From NCBI RefSeq assembly GCF_003628535.1, contig NZ_RBCI01000003.1, positions 248,001-312,000 on the forward strand: 64,000 nucleotides of DNA. The letters are read 5' to 3'. Positions 1 to 9,003 of this stretch are shown here, one piece after another (the stretch's first letter is position 1; every line of letters starts with the position of its first letter). The notes beneath the pieces were generated by a model. That model had not been told where the DNA came from and searched no databases. It saw only the letters and a list, made by a program, of their open reading frames with translations. The position numbers were made by a program, and so were the translations under genes. Source of the DNA: Flavisolibacter nicotianae. Its GTDB lineage: Bacteria > Bacteroidota > Bacteroidia > Chitinophagales > Chitinophagaceae.

Positions 1-462
1 CTGGCGCTGAAGCGCTTCAATGACTCGCTGGCCCGGAACAAGCCAAAGCCGCCAACGGAACCCACCGTTTCGCCGCAGGGATACGTTTACAGTCCGGGCG
101 ACCCGCATTATGCCGTGGTGGTGCTGAACAAGGTGGACCCGATTTTCGTGAACGAGGCCCGCAATGCATTCGACCGGTACAACAAGGAAAAGTATTTCAA
201 CCAGTCGATGGATGTGCAAATCCTGAACATGGCCGGCGATACCCGTTTGCTGCTCGTGAGCGGTCTGCCCTCTGCCGCTGCCGCTGCCGATTATGCAACC
301 AGGGCGAAAGCGTTGGCGGCGACCGAAATTATTCCCTGGTTGACGGGTAACAAGTATACGTTCAGTATCATCTCCGCATCCAACCTGGAAATCCTGAAAG
401 TCAAAGCCGACCTGCCCGAGTACCAACGGTTTTTGGAGCAACATTTGCCGGTAAAATTCTAG
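1..462 (+). CDS. C-terminal fragment of a PorW/SprE-like TPR protein (5' end outside window)
   Basis: The frame is open from the first base and closes with TAG at 460-462, so only the last 153 residues are present. The fragment has a short Pro/Lys-rich linker (KPKPPTEP), then a compact alpha/beta region that starts near DPHYAVVVLNK and ends in YQRFLEQHLPVKF. Tails of this kind, with an 'N..Y' segment and a closing 'Y..FL...P.KF', are known to me from long TPR lipoproteins of Bacteroidota such as the type IX secretion/gliding factor PorW (SprE). That assignment rests on remembered family resemblance, since no TPR is visible in the fragment. A hairpin follows the gene, which separates it from the penicillin-binding protein downstream. 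Confidence 0.45.
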   Translation: MALKRFNDSLARNKPKPPTEPTVSPQGYVYSPGDPHYAVVVLNKVDPIFVNEARNAFDRYNKEKYFNQSMDVQILNMAGDTRLLLVSGLPSAAAAADYATRAKALAATEIIPWLTGNKYTFSIISASNLEILKVKADLPEYQRFLEQHLPVKF

Positions 463-487
463 GCAAAGAGCCAAAAGAGTTGAAAGT

Positions 488-526
488 AGAAAAAGAGATG
501 CAGGGTCATTCTCTTTTTCTCTTTCT
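488..526 (+). terminator. Rho-independent terminator-like hairpin
   Basis: The arm at 488-500 (AGAAAAAGAGATG) pairs imperfectly with 507-520, with one bulge, and is followed by a T/C-rich run. It lies 26 bases after the stop of the PorW-like gene. Confidence 0.5.
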
Positions 527-651
527 TTCGATCGTGCCGTACGAAGGAGCAGAAGGGTGGCGTTTGGTTAATTTCTTTTTCTCTCTTTTCAACCTTTCAG
601 TCTTAGCCTTAGTTTTGACCTCTTATTCGGACCTACACTAATTCAACATAC

Positions 652-3087
652 ATGAAAAAGAGCTTTCGCGTTTTCTGGACTCTGTTTATCGGCGGGTTTG
701 CTGTTGTTGTGATCTTTATCCTGCTTTGCGTCTTCGGTGCTTTTGGAAAGCTGCCCTCACTGAAGGAACTGGAAAACCCCACCATCCTGCAGTCCTCCGA
801 AGTGTTTGCGGCCGATGGCACCCTGATGGGAAAATACTATGTGGAACGGGGAAACAGGAGCAGTGTTTCGTACCGCGACATTTCTCCGCACGTCATCAGC
901 GCCCTGGTATCAACAGAAGATGAGCGCTTTTACAGTCATTCGGGCATCGACTTTAAACGCACCTTCAAAGCGGTGCTGACTCTCGGAAAGGACGGAGGCG
1001 GAAGTACCATTACGCAACAGTTGGCAAAGGCCCTTCTCGAGCAGGGAAGCAAAAACAAGGCAACGCGTCTGATTGAAAAAGTCAAAGAATACATTGTGGC
1101 CCTTCGCCTGGAGCGGAATTTCACCAAGGAAGAAATCGTGGCCCTCTATCTCAATGCAGTTCCTTTCGGCGATAACGTTTATGGGATTCGCAATGCTGCC
1201 CGGACCTTCTTCCAGAAAGAACCCTATAGCCTGTCGGTTGACGAATCGGCCCTGCTGGTTGGCCTGCTTCGCGGAAACTCCATTTACAATCCCCGCACGC
1301 ATCCCAAGGAAGCAAAAGAGCGCCGCAACGTGGTGATCGGCCAAATGGTGCGAAACGAAAAACTGCAGCCGCAGGAGGCCGAACGCTACAAGGCACTTCC
1401 CATCAAGCTGAATTATAAAAAGCTGGATGAAAATGCCGGCTATGCACCTTATTTCCGCGAAGTGCTGCGCAACGAAGTAAAGAACGTATTGAAGGATGTA
1501 AAAAACCAGGACGGTGATGAATACAACGTGTACAAGGACGGCCTGAAGATTTATACCACTATCAATCCCCGTATGCAGGATTATGCCGAAGAAGCCATGG
1601 TGCAACAAATGCCCATCCTCCAAAAATCCCTGAACAGCCAACGCAATGTTCGCACCGGTTCGGTATGGCAGGGGCACGAAGACGTGCTGGAAGCAGCCAT
1701 GAAGAACAGCGATCGCTGGCGCAACATGAAAGACGATAACATTGACGAAAAAACCATCCGGGCCAGCTTCAAGCAAAAGGTGCCGATGAAGGTCTTTGCC
1801 TGGAATGCCAAAAAAGAAAAGGATACCGTGATGACGCCCATGGATTCCATCAAGTATCACCGGCAGATGATGCAGGTGGGCTTTATGGTAATGGACCCGG
1901 TAACCGGCGAAGTGCGTGCCTGGGTGGGCGGCATCAACTTCAAAACCTACAAACTGGATCATGCGCAGCTGGGCGTGAAACGGCAGGTGGGTTCGTCCAT
2001 CAAGCCTTTCCTTTATTGCCAGGCCATCGAAGAAAGAGGCATGACTCCTGAATCAACAGTGGTGGACGAGCAGCAGTCGTTTGGCAAGGACCAACTGGTG
2101 CCGGCCACCAGCAAGTCCTGCACGGGACGGTCGATGAGCATGGCCTCTGCACTGGCCTGGAGCCGCAACTGTGCCACGGCCTATATCATGAAACAGGTGG
2201 GGCCGGCGCAGTTTGCCAATTTTTTAAAACGCATCAACATTCCAACGCCGGTGCAGCCTTATCCGTCCATAGCGCTGGGCTCCTGCGACTTGTCGCTTTA
2301 CGAAATGCTGTGGGGTTATACCATTTTTGCCGGTGGTGGATTTTCGACCAAGCCGACCTTTATCAGCCGCATCGAAGACCGCAACGGCAACGTGATCTAC
2401 CGATCCAACATTGGCACCAACCGCAGCCAGGTCGTGAGCGAGGCCACAGCCTACCGCATGTGTAAAATGATGGAAGGCCCGGTTACCAAAGGAACAGCCG
2501 GTGGCCTGATGCAGGCCCTGGGTGTAAGGGAAATGGGCGGGAAAACCGGTACGACCAACGACAACGCCGATGCCTGGTTCATGGGTTATACACCGCAGTT
2601 GCTGGCAGGTGTATGGGTTGGCTGCGACGATCGCTTTATCCGCATCGAAAGTGCGCAGGGCTACGGCGGTACGGCAGCACGGCCTATCTGGCAGGCCTTC
2701 TTCCAGAAAGCGCTGAACGATCCTAACCTGGGACTGAACAAGGAAGCCGAATTTGAAAAGCCGGCCGACCTGCAAAACGAGATCACCAATGCCGATATCC
2801 TGGAGATTATTCCCAACAGCATGGAAGATGCGGCCGGTGAGAACGCCAACACGAACGCGGACGACTATACGCTGGACACGACCTCGTACCGCGATATCAA
2901 ACCCGAGTCGGAGAAGCCGGTCCAGGAAACACCGATCCAGAAAAAAGATACGGCAAACAAAAAACCGGCTGCCGAAAACGCAACCAATCCCGAAGAGAAA
3001 AAAGAAAAGAAAGGATTTTTTAAACGGTTGTTCGGCGGCGGCAACAAAGACAAGGACAAGAAAGAAGAAAAGAGTAATGATTACTGA
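652..3087 (+). CDS. mrcA: Class A penicillin-binding protein 1A (bifunctional transglycosylase/transpeptidase)
   Basis: This 811-residue protein polymerises and cross-links peptidoglycan on the outer face of the inner membrane. One N-terminal membrane helix (about residues 8-31) anchors it. The GT51 transglycosylase domain follows, with the catalytic-Glu motif TEDERFYSH (Glu89) and GGSTITQQL (116-124). The transpeptidase domain carries all three penicillin-binding motifs: SSIK (Ser448, Lys451), SRN (504-506) and KTG (631-633). The last 100 or so residues are a charged, low-complexity tail rich in Lys, Glu and Asn, ending in a poly-Lys/Glu stretch; such tails are common in Bacteroidota PBP1A. 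ATG 652 sits just before the hydrophobic anchor and is the natural start. A hairpin terminator follows, so the gene is probably monocistronic. Confidence 0.95.
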   Translation: MKKSFRVFWTLFIGGFAVVVIFILLCVFGAFGKLPSLKELENPTILQSSEVFAADGTLMGKYYVERGNRSSVSYRDISPHVISALVSTEDERFYSHSGIDFKRTFKAVLTLGKDGGGSTITQQLAKALLEQGSKNKATRLIEKVKEYIVALRLERNFTKEEIVALYLNAVPFGDNVYGIRNAARTFFQKEPYSLSVDESALLVGLLRGNSIYNPRTHPKEAKERRNVVIGQMVRNEKLQPQEAERYKALPIKLNYKKLDENAGYAPYFREVLRNEVKNVLKDVKNQDGDEYNVYKDGLKIYTTINPRMQDYAEEAMVQQMPILQKSLNSQRNVRTGSVWQGHEDVLEAAMKNSDRWRNMKDDNIDEKTIRASFKQKVPMKVFAWNAKKEKDTVMTPMDSIKYHRQMMQVGFMVMDPVTGEVRAWVGGINFKTYKLDHAQLGVKRQVGSSIKPFLYCQAIEERGMTPESTVVDEQQSFGKDQLVPATSKSCTGRSMSMASALAWSRNCATAYIMKQVGPAQFANFLKRINIPTPVQPYPSIALGSCDLSLYEMLWGYTIFAGGGFSTKPTFISRIEDRNGNVIYRSNIGTNRSQVVSEATAYRMCKMMEGPVTKGTAGGLMQALGVREMGGKTGTTNDNADAWFMGYTPQLLAGVWVGCDDRFIRIESAQGYGGTAARPIWQAFFQKALNDPNLGLNKEAEFEKPADLQNEITNADILEIIPNSMEDAAGENANTNADDYTLDTTSYRDIKPESEKPVQETPIQKKDTANKKPAAENATNPEEKKEKKGFFKRLFGGGNKDKDKKEEKSNDY

Positions 3088-3108
3088 TATCGTTCAGAGA
3101 GAAACAGA

Positions 3109-3137
3109 AATGGTGGCCACCGCGGTCACCATTTTTT
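3109..3137 (+). terminator. Terminator after the PBP1A gene
   Basis: AATGGTGGCC pairs with GGTCACCATT (one G-T pair) and is followed by six T residues. It begins 22 bases after the stop codon. Confidence 0.7.
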
Positions 3138-3492
3138 ATGGCACTATTCAACTGCCGTCGAGACGGCGCAAACAATTGGTGAGTCGTGCGGCATGAAACG
3201 GGAGAAAGGAAGTCTATAACGGGACGAAAGGCTCCCCCTTTCACATTTGCCGTTTGTCGTCTCACCACGCCTTGTTAGTGGATTGGCTTGACCACCCAAC
3301 CGTCGATCGGAAGAAACAAACGACTGCGGAGAAAAACACTGCTGTGACCCGTCATCCGCCATCCGGCAAAACCATTGCGATGCGAAAGCCAAATGATTGA
3401 AAAGCGTCGCTTTATTTTCTCCTTTCCAAACTATGCTTTCCCTTATTTTTGCTCCCGAATTAAACGATTGCAGCGAACTAAACACCCGATGA
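3138..3492. other. Intergenic stretch without a convincing gene
   Basis: Short open frames exist on both strands, but none has a plausible start, composition or recognisable motif. The only signal I see is a TATTTTTG promoter-like element near its right end. Confidence 0.5.
3444..3451 (+). promoter_or_regulatory. Bacteroidota -7 element (TATTTTTG) for ccmC
   Basis: It matches TAnnTTTG, the known -7 consensus of Bacteroidota primary-sigma promoters, 41 bases before the ccmC start. No clear -33 TTG is seen at the usual spacing, so this is a partial match. Confidence 0.4.
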
Positions 3493-4206
3493 ATGAAGAA
3501 AAGGTGGTGGAAAATACTGTGCATCTTCCTACTTGTTTACACGGTACTTGCAGGATTCAATGTGTTCAATCTGGACATTTTCGCCGTACCCCGTAAAGAC
3601 ATTATCCAGGAGTCGATCCGTAACCTGTACTTCCATGTGTGCATGTGGTTCAGCATGATGATCCTCTTCACCATTTCGGTGGTGCATGCCGTGCGGTTCC
3701 TGCGCACCAACAATCTCCGTTACGACATTCTCTCGCGGCAGTACGCCGGCGTCGGCATCCTGTTTGGCATCCTCGGTTACAGCACCGGTATCATCTGGGC
3801 TTCATTTACCTGGGCCGATCCCAACAACTCGTCGTTTTCGTCGTTTGGCTCTATTGCCAAAGACCCGAAGCTGATTGGTGCCGCCATTGCCCTCCTGATT
3901 TATTTCGCCTACCTCGTGTTGCGTGATTCGATCAACGACCTGGACAAGCGGGCCCGCATCGGGGCCGTGTACAATATTTTTGCCTTTGCTTTTTTGTTTC
4001 CTTCCATCTGGATCGTTCCCCGCCTGCTGGACAGCTTGCACCCCGGCGGCCAGGGCAACCCGGCCCTGAATCCCACCGATGTGGATGCGCGGATGCGCCT
4101 GGTGTTTTACCCGGCCGTGATCGGCTGGACCCTGCTGGGTGTTTGGATCGTCAGCATCAAAGTGCGGCTGCAATTGATCAAAGAAAAAACGGTTATCGTA
4201 TCATGA
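3493..4206 (+). CDS. ccmC: Cytochrome c maturation protein CcmC (heme handling/export)
   Basis: This 237-residue polytopic membrane protein has about six helices. CcmC presents heme to the maturation machinery on the outer face of the membrane. The family hallmarks are visible. There is a first-loop histidine in NLYFHVCMW (His48), a tryptophan-rich loop WASFTWADPN that corresponds to the heme-binding WWD segment, and a second histidine in LLDSLHPGGQG that corresponds to the NTLHQ histidine of classical CcmC. Its stop overlaps the start of a CcmD-like gene (ATGA), so the two are translationally coupled. The heme-exporter membrane subunit CcmB is encoded about 33 kb away on the other strand; CcmA is not in the window. 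The gene serves the several c-type cytochromes at 47-63 kb. Confidence 0.88.
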   Translation: MKKRWWKILCIFLLVYTVLAGFNVFNLDIFAVPRKDIIQESIRNLYFHVCMWFSMMILFTISVVHAVRFLRTNNLRYDILSRQYAGVGILFGILGYSTGIIWASFTWADPNNSSFSSFGSIAKDPKLIGAAIALLIYFAYLVLRDSINDLDKRARIGAVYNIFAFAFLFPSIWIVPRLLDSLHPGGQGNPALNPTDVDARMRLVFYPAVIGWTLLGVWIVSIKVRLQLIKEKTVIVS

Positions 4207-4421
4207 TAAAAAAAGCTTTGCTGGCAGGTCTTCCACTCTTCTTGTCGATGGTGCTCCGGGCACAGGACAGAACGGTGGAGATGGCAGACAACATGCGGCG
4301 CAACGGGAAAATCTACGTCGTGGTGGCAGTTGTGCTCACCATTCTTGCTGGGCTCTTTCTCTACCTGTTCCGGCTCGACAAAAAAATCTCGAACCTTGAA
4401 AAAAATCAATCATCATTTTAA
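4203..4421 (+). CDS. CcmD-like small membrane protein
   Basis: This protein has 72 residues. A signal-like hydrophobic N-terminus ends in LRAQ; a short polar stretch, one strong membrane helix (about residues 37-56) and a charged cytoplasmic tail follow. The start at 4203 overlaps the ccmC stop by four bases (ATGA), which decides against the longer in-frame reading that begins inside ccmC. Small one-helix CcmD proteins hold the heme chaperone and CcmABC together; family assignment here rests on size, topology and coupling to ccmC, because CcmD sequences are poorly conserved. The gene ends 10 bases before glutamate dehydrogenase, so all three may be cotranscribed. Confidence 0.7.
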   Translation: MIKKALLAGLPLFLSMVLRAQDRTVEMADNMRRNGKIYVVVAVVLTILAGLFLYLFRLDKKISNLEKNQSSF

Positions 4422-4431
4422 ATAAACCAGT

Positions 4432-5853
4432 ATGTCGGCTACAAATGGCTATAGTTTTTTTGGCGCGGTTGAGAAGAGTTTCGACAAGGCGGCCAATTTC
4501 ACCAAGTGGGACCCGGGTATCCTTGAGCAAATCAAAGCCTGTAATTCTATCTACTCCATGCGCTTTCCGGTTCGCATGGACGACGGTCGCATCGAAGTGA
4601 TCGAAGCCTACCGGGTGCAGCATTCGCACCATAAAACTCCCTGTAAAGGCGGGATCCGTTTTGCCGCGGAAGTGAACCAGGATGAAGTGATGGCGCTGGC
4701 CTCGCTGATGACGTACAAATGTGCCATCGTGAATGTGCCTTTTGGCGGTGGTAAAGGCGGCATTAAGATCAATCCCAAAAAATATTCGGTTTACGAACTG
4801 GAAAAAATCACCCGCCGTTATACAGCGGAGCTGGTGAAGAAAAATTTTATCGGTCCCGGCACTGACGTTCCCGCTCCCGATTACGGAACCGGCGAACGCG
4901 AAATGGCGTGGATCGTGGATACCTATATGGGACTTCGTCCCGGCGAGATCGATGCACTGGGTTGCGTAACGGGTAAACCTGTCACGCAGGGTGGAGTTCG
5001 CGGCCGCAGGGAAGCCACCGGCCTTGGGATTTTTTATGGTGTTCGCGAAGTGTGCAACATGCCGGAGATCATGGACCGTGTGGGTCTACCCATCGGTATC
5101 GCCGGCAAAAAAGTGATTGTACAGGGACTGGGAAACGTGGGTTACCATGCCGCCAAATTCTTCCAGCAGGCCGGTGCAAAAATCATTGCCCTGGCCGAAT
5201 ACGAAGGCGCTATCCGCAACGACGATGGCCTGGACGTGGATGCCGTGTTTGAACACCGCAAAACATCCGGCTCGATCCTGAATTTTGCCGGCGCCCAAAA
5301 CTTTGCGAAGAACCTGGACGCGCTGGAATACGACTGCGATATTTTGATCCCGGCGGCACTGGAAAACGTGATCAACGGCGAGAATGCTCCCCGTGTCAAA
5401 GCAAAGATCATTGGCGAAGGCGCCAACGGTCCGCTAACGCCGGAAGCCGATGAAGTGTTTGTGAAAAAAGGAACGATCGTGATCCCCGATATGTACCTGA
5501 ACGCCGGTGGCGTAACGGTTTCTTATTTCGAATGGTTGAAGAACCTGAGCCACGTTCGCTATGGCCGGATGGAAAAGCGCTTTACGGAGAACATGAATGC
5601 GCACATCATCAGCCAGATCGAAGAACTGACAGGCAAGCAGGTGAGCGAACGCGAACACCAGTTTATTGTGCATGGCCCCGAAGAAGTGGACCTGGTGCAC
5701 AGCGGCCTGGAAGAGACCATGATCACGGCCACCCGCGAGATTATCGACGAGTGGAAGCGCAACCCCCAGATCCCCGACATGCGGACGGCTGCTTACGTGG
5801 TGGCCATCAACAAGGTGGGCACGTCGTATGCCGAACTGGGCATCTTCCCATAG
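4432..5853 (+). CDS. gdhA: Glutamate dehydrogenase (Glu/Leu/Phe/Val dehydrogenase family)
   Basis: The 473-residue enzyme interconverts glutamate with 2-oxoglutarate and ammonium in the cytoplasm. The N-terminal substrate domain shows KGGIR (Lys72), the LMTYKCA lysine (Lys96), the catalytic-lysine motif GGGKGGI (Lys108) and the Asp150 motif PAPDYGTG. The Rossmann domain follows, with VIVQGLGNVGYHAA as the dinucleotide-binding loop, then a C-terminal helix region. The length is slightly above the usual 410-450 residues because of a C-terminal extension. I cannot separate the NAD from the NADP form by eye. It follows the ccmC/ccmD-like pair by 10 bases and ends in a strong terminator. A role as a leucine or phenylalanine dehydrogenase is less likely given the length. 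Confidence 0.9.
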   Translation: MSATNGYSFFGAVEKSFDKAANFTKWDPGILEQIKACNSIYSMRFPVRMDDGRIEVIEAYRVQHSHHKTPCKGGIRFAAEVNQDEVMALASLMTYKCAIVNVPFGGGKGGIKINPKKYSVYELEKITRRYTAELVKKNFIGPGTDVPAPDYGTGEREMAWIVDTYMGLRPGEIDALGCVTGKPVTQGGVRGRREATGLGIFYGVREVCNMPEIMDRVGLPIGIAGKKVIVQGLGNVGYHAAKFFQQAGAKIIALAEYEGAIRNDDGLDVDAVFEHRKTSGSILNFAGAQNFAKNLDALEYDCDILIPAALENVINGENAPRVKAKIIGEGANGPLTPEADEVFVKKGTIVIPDMYLNAGGVTVSYFEWLKNLSHVRYGRMEKRFTENMNAHIISQIEELTGKQVSEREHQFIVHGPEEVDLVHSGLEETMITATREIIDEWKRNPQIPDMRTAAYVVAINKVGTSYAELGIFP

Positions 5854-5877
5854 CAGAAAGTTGTAAAAAGCATTTTC

Positions 5878-5904
5878 AACCCCGCATCAAAGCGGGGTTT
5901 TTTG
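5878..5904 (+). terminator. Terminator after glutamate dehydrogenase
   Basis: A perfect CCCCGC/GCGGGG stem with a six-base loop is followed by TTTTTTG, 25 bases after the stop. Confidence 0.85.
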
Positions 5905-6093
5905 TTGCATGGCTCTGCAGCGAAAAGTCACTAACGGAACCGGGCCGCCGCGAATAAAATCGGGTCATTACTAAAGCCAGATCCATGCTCCCGGTGGCGT
6001 CCTTTGCTTGGCGATTCGGGAAATTGTTGCTATCTTTTCTCTACTGCGCTGACAATTTGCTACCCGCCTTTTTTTGACGTAAACCGGTTCGCC

Positions 6094-7647
6094 ATGACCC
6101 GTCCTGCTTTGCTGCCGCTTGCTGCTTTGCTGTTGTCCGTCGGTTCGGTATGGGGACAAAACAAACCGTCGAACGTTCCCCTCAACAGGCAGGTACTCCG
6201 ACAGCCGGAGGTTTCCGTTTACAATCGTTCGCAGGTTTTGTTTACCGGCCAGGTGTTTGACCAATCCACAAAAGCCGTTGTGGTTAGGGCTGCGGTCAGA
6301 GTGGTTGACCTGGATAGCAACCGGCATTCACTTTCACTGGCGACAAATGCCGACGGTGTCTACCGTTTTTCTCCCAGCCAGCTTCACAATTTTCGTATCG
6401 ACATTACCCAACAGGGGTATGAAGCCTATTCGTCGCAAGTCTATAATTCCACCGCATTGCTCCGCAACCGGCAGTACATCCTGCCGGCGATATACCTGGT
6501 GCCCCCAAAGGCGCCGGAACAGTCACCCGGTCGCACCGATCAGCCACCGACAGACAACAGGAAGCCACCTGCAAACAGACCGCAAACGGATACAACGCCC
6601 AGCCCCAAAGAAGTTTACCTGCAACAAAAATTGCTGAACGACTATCATGTGTTGCCCAGCCCAAGCGCCTATGCGCTCTATTATGCCCTGAACCCAGGGT
6701 TGAAAGACATGACCCAGGTGCCGGCCGGTTATATCATCCGGCGGCCGCAAACACCCGCTTTTACAACGGAAATGCGGCGGGATTTTTCGCAGCAGTTCAA
6801 AGACGACTCGCAGAACGATGAAGGGGCGCAAAGCTCGCTGTCTGATTCCATCAGGGTCTTTACCGATACCTACCAGCGCACCTTCGACGCGGCCAGGATT
6901 GCTTACCACGAGGTGAATCCAGACTCAGTGCGCCAGCTTTTCTCCGTGATCCGCAACGACCTGCAGAACTACACGAACCGCGTTGGCGACACCCGGCGGA
7001 TCAAGGCAATGCAAATGGCAGCGGCGGTCGGCGTTTGCACGCAAACGATTCGCGAGGTTATGGTAAAAGCGGTCATCGAACGGGAAGAATACGACAGGCT
7101 GGCGGCGCTGGGAAGTTACCTGGCTAACCTGGTGAACTCAAACAGCCTGCTAGATTTTTTTCGCAACCTGCTGGAGGGTGTTTCGCTGGCAAGGCCATTG
7201 GCAACACAACAGGCTTTTTTCTTTGCAGCCTTCCGGAAGGATGTACCCGCCGAAAAGGAAAAAGGGACAACAAGAGATGCCCTGTTGAACGACACCCGGG
7301 CCTTTACCGTATCGGTGCACCTACAGTTGACGGATGGTTCCGTGGTTTCGGATGGCGCTACTATTACCGAGCGGTACGCGGTGATTTTTTATCCGCCTAA
7401 ATTAAAAGCCATCAAAGGCCTGCATATTCCCTGCAAGCCCAAAGCCACCTTCGGCAATGTGAACCTTTTTGAAGGCCGCTTCGAGCACATGGTGATCGAT
7501 ACGCGTACCGGTAAGGAGATGCAAATCGTTCCGGCCGAGGAAAACACGTTTGATACAAAGCCCGCTTTTGCAAAGCCGGCCAGGGCTTTACTCATAGGGG
7601 ATGTGAACTTTACCGAAATCCAGATACTGGTAAAAGCAAAAGAATGA
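6094..7647 (+). CDS. Secreted protein with carboxypeptidase-regulatory-like domain, partner of a membrane TIR protein
   Basis: I do not recognise this 517-residue protein as a whole. The ATG at 6094 is chosen over an upstream in-frame start because it is followed at once by a classical signal peptide (MTRPALLPLAALLL...VWGQ). Residues about 45-135 look like a beta-sandwich of the carboxypeptidase regulatory type, with FTGQVFDQSTKA, a NADGVYRF turn and a repeated strand pattern. A Pro/Thr-rich linker (about 138-175) leads to a C-terminal part, about 340 residues, that is mostly helical and then beta-rich, with no motif I can name. Its stop overlaps the start of the TIR gene (ATGA), so the two are made together. 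It probably lies in the periplasm, on the opposite side of the membrane from the TIR domain. A role as sensor or ligand-binding partner is inference. Confidence 0.6.
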   Translation: MTRPALLPLAALLLSVGSVWGQNKPSNVPLNRQVLRQPEVSVYNRSQVLFTGQVFDQSTKAVVVRAAVRVVDLDSNRHSLSLATNADGVYRFSPSQLHNFRIDITQQGYEAYSSQVYNSTALLRNRQYILPAIYLVPPKAPEQSPGRTDQPPTDNRKPPANRPQTDTTPSPKEVYLQQKLLNDYHVLPSPSAYALYYALNPGLKDMTQVPAGYIIRRPQTPAFTTEMRRDFSQQFKDDSQNDEGAQSSLSDSIRVFTDTYQRTFDAARIAYHEVNPDSVRQLFSVIRNDLQNYTNRVGDTRRIKAMQMAAAVGVCTQTIREVMVKAVIEREEYDRLAALGSYLANLVNSNSLLDFFRNLLEGVSLARPLATQQAFFFAAFRKDVPAEKEKGTTRDALLNDTRAFTVSVHLQLTDGSVVSDGATITERYAVIFYPPKLKAIKGLHIPCKPKATFGNVNLFEGRFEHMVIDTRTGKEMQIVPAEENTFDTKPAFAKPARALLIGDVNFTEIQILVKAKE

Positions 7648-8828
7648 AACGCCTCTTGCGATACCGTGTTTTCGTTATTACAGGATTGTTCCTGTTGCTG
7701 GGCATCGGCGCTTCCCTGCTTGCTAAAGCGGAAGAATTGAAGCTTTCGTTCCTCCTGCTGGCACCCTTGCTGGCGCTTGCTGTCAGTGCCCTGCTTTTGT
7801 TCCTGATGAAATCGGGAAAGGGGAAAAAGCTCAGTTCTTCCCTACGGCTGGTGGCGCTGGTCAACTTTGTCGCAATGGTTGCAACGCTTGTTTTTTACCT
7901 GAACCTGTTTAACCACACCACGTTCCGATTTGTGCACGGCGATGGCAGCATCACCCTGCATGTCAAGGGAAACAAAGCCTGCTATTCGGAAGCCGCACTG
8001 CAGTGCAAAAAAGAAAATCCCGGGATATCCGACGAAGAGTTGATCAGCCTTTGCTTCACCAACCCGATGTATAAGAACTGGGCCTGGTCGGAGGACTGCA
8101 TCAAGAAAAATCAGCTTTGGCTCGTCGGTGGCTACTGCCTTGTGGTGCTTTTGCTCGGTTCATTTTTTTCGTTCATCGGCGAATATTTTGCCTGGAAGGC
8201 CAACCGCGTCAACGCCCTGTTCGAGGACGATCTTTTCGAAAGCGACGAGATCTCCGTCTTTATTTCTTACAGTCACGAAGACAAAAAGACGGCCGATGCG
8301 CTGAAAGTACTGCTGGAAAAAGAAAAGATCAGGGTTATTCTCGACTCGGGGGCCATGGTTGCCGGCGGAGATATCAGTGGCTTTGTGTACCAGTCGATCC
8401 TCCAATCGGACGTAACCCTGGCAATCGTTTCCCGGGCCAGCCTTCTATCGAGTTGGGTGGCGCTGGAAACGGTCAGCACGTTTTTCCTGCAAAAATTCTC
8501 GAAGAACAAGCGCTTTATTGCCTGTTCGCTCGACAACGACGTCTTTCAGCCGGCATTCATCTCCCAAGCTGTGCACACGATCGATGCAAAGCTGGCGGAG
8601 ATCAATGCACGCATCGGGCGGCAGGACGAGCTGAAGGTCGATACCCGTAACCTGAATGACGAAAAGAGCCGGTTGCTGTTGCTGCGCAGCCACCTCGATG
8701 AGATTGTGTACCGCCTCCAAAACTGCCTGCGTGTGGACATCAGCGACGGGAAACTGGCAGAAAACTTTCCCTTCCTTTTGAAAAGCATCTGTGATTCAGC
8801 GACACAGGAAGTTTCGGAACTGGCCTGA
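7644..8828 (+). CDS. Four-helix membrane protein with cytoplasmic TIR domain
   Basis: This protein has 394 residues. Four membrane helices are visible (about 10-27, 33-55, 69-89, 157-179). The loop between helices 3 and 4 carries four cysteines (113, 121, 137, 152), as expected for a disulfide-bonded extracytoplasmic loop. With an even number of helices, the C-terminal domain lies in the cytoplasm. From residue 203 a TIR fold is clear: ISVFISYSHED (box 1), the DSGAMVAGGDISGFV region, the strand VTLAIVSRASL and WVALE with Glu275 in the place of the catalytic glutamate of NAD-hydrolysing TIR domains. A helical tail of about 90 residues follows. TIR proteins of this type in bacteria often belong to immune or cell-death modules, but enzymatic activity cannot be judged by eye. 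It is translationally coupled to the secreted protein upstream. Confidence 0.8.
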   Translation: MKRLLRYRVFVITGLFLLLGIGASLLAKAEELKLSFLLLAPLLALAVSALLLFLMKSGKGKKLSSSLRLVALVNFVAMVATLVFYLNLFNHTTFRFVHGDGSITLHVKGNKACYSEAALQCKKENPGISDEELISLCFTNPMYKNWAWSEDCIKKNQLWLVGGYCLVVLLLGSFFSFIGEYFAWKANRVNALFEDDLFESDEISVFISYSHEDKKTADALKVLLEKEKIRVILDSGAMVAGGDISGFVYQSILQSDVTLAIVSRASLLSSWVALETVSTFFLQKFSKNKRFIACSLDNDVFQPAFISQAVHTIDAKLAEINARIGRQDELKVDTRNLNDEKSRLLLLRSHLDEIVYRLQNCLRVDISDGKLAENFPFLLKSICDSATQEVSELA

Positions 8829-9003
8829 GGGTTTCTACCTGCGGTAGGGAAACCGCCAGCGAAAAGCAACATTTGTCTCAAGCCGGCTGTCTTTTTTTCA
8901 ACCTGTTCAACACCCGACCGCCGTATGCGGTTGATTCCCCGCTACCGTTGCAAAGCGCCTCCCGGCCCGGAAAGCAATTTTCATTCAAGAAAACCAATCC
9001 TTT

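Noticed and set aside
910-1962. 350-codon open frame antisense to the PBP1A gene
   Set aside because: It lies wholly inside a gene with all family motifs, and its translation (His/Phe-rich) has no domain character.
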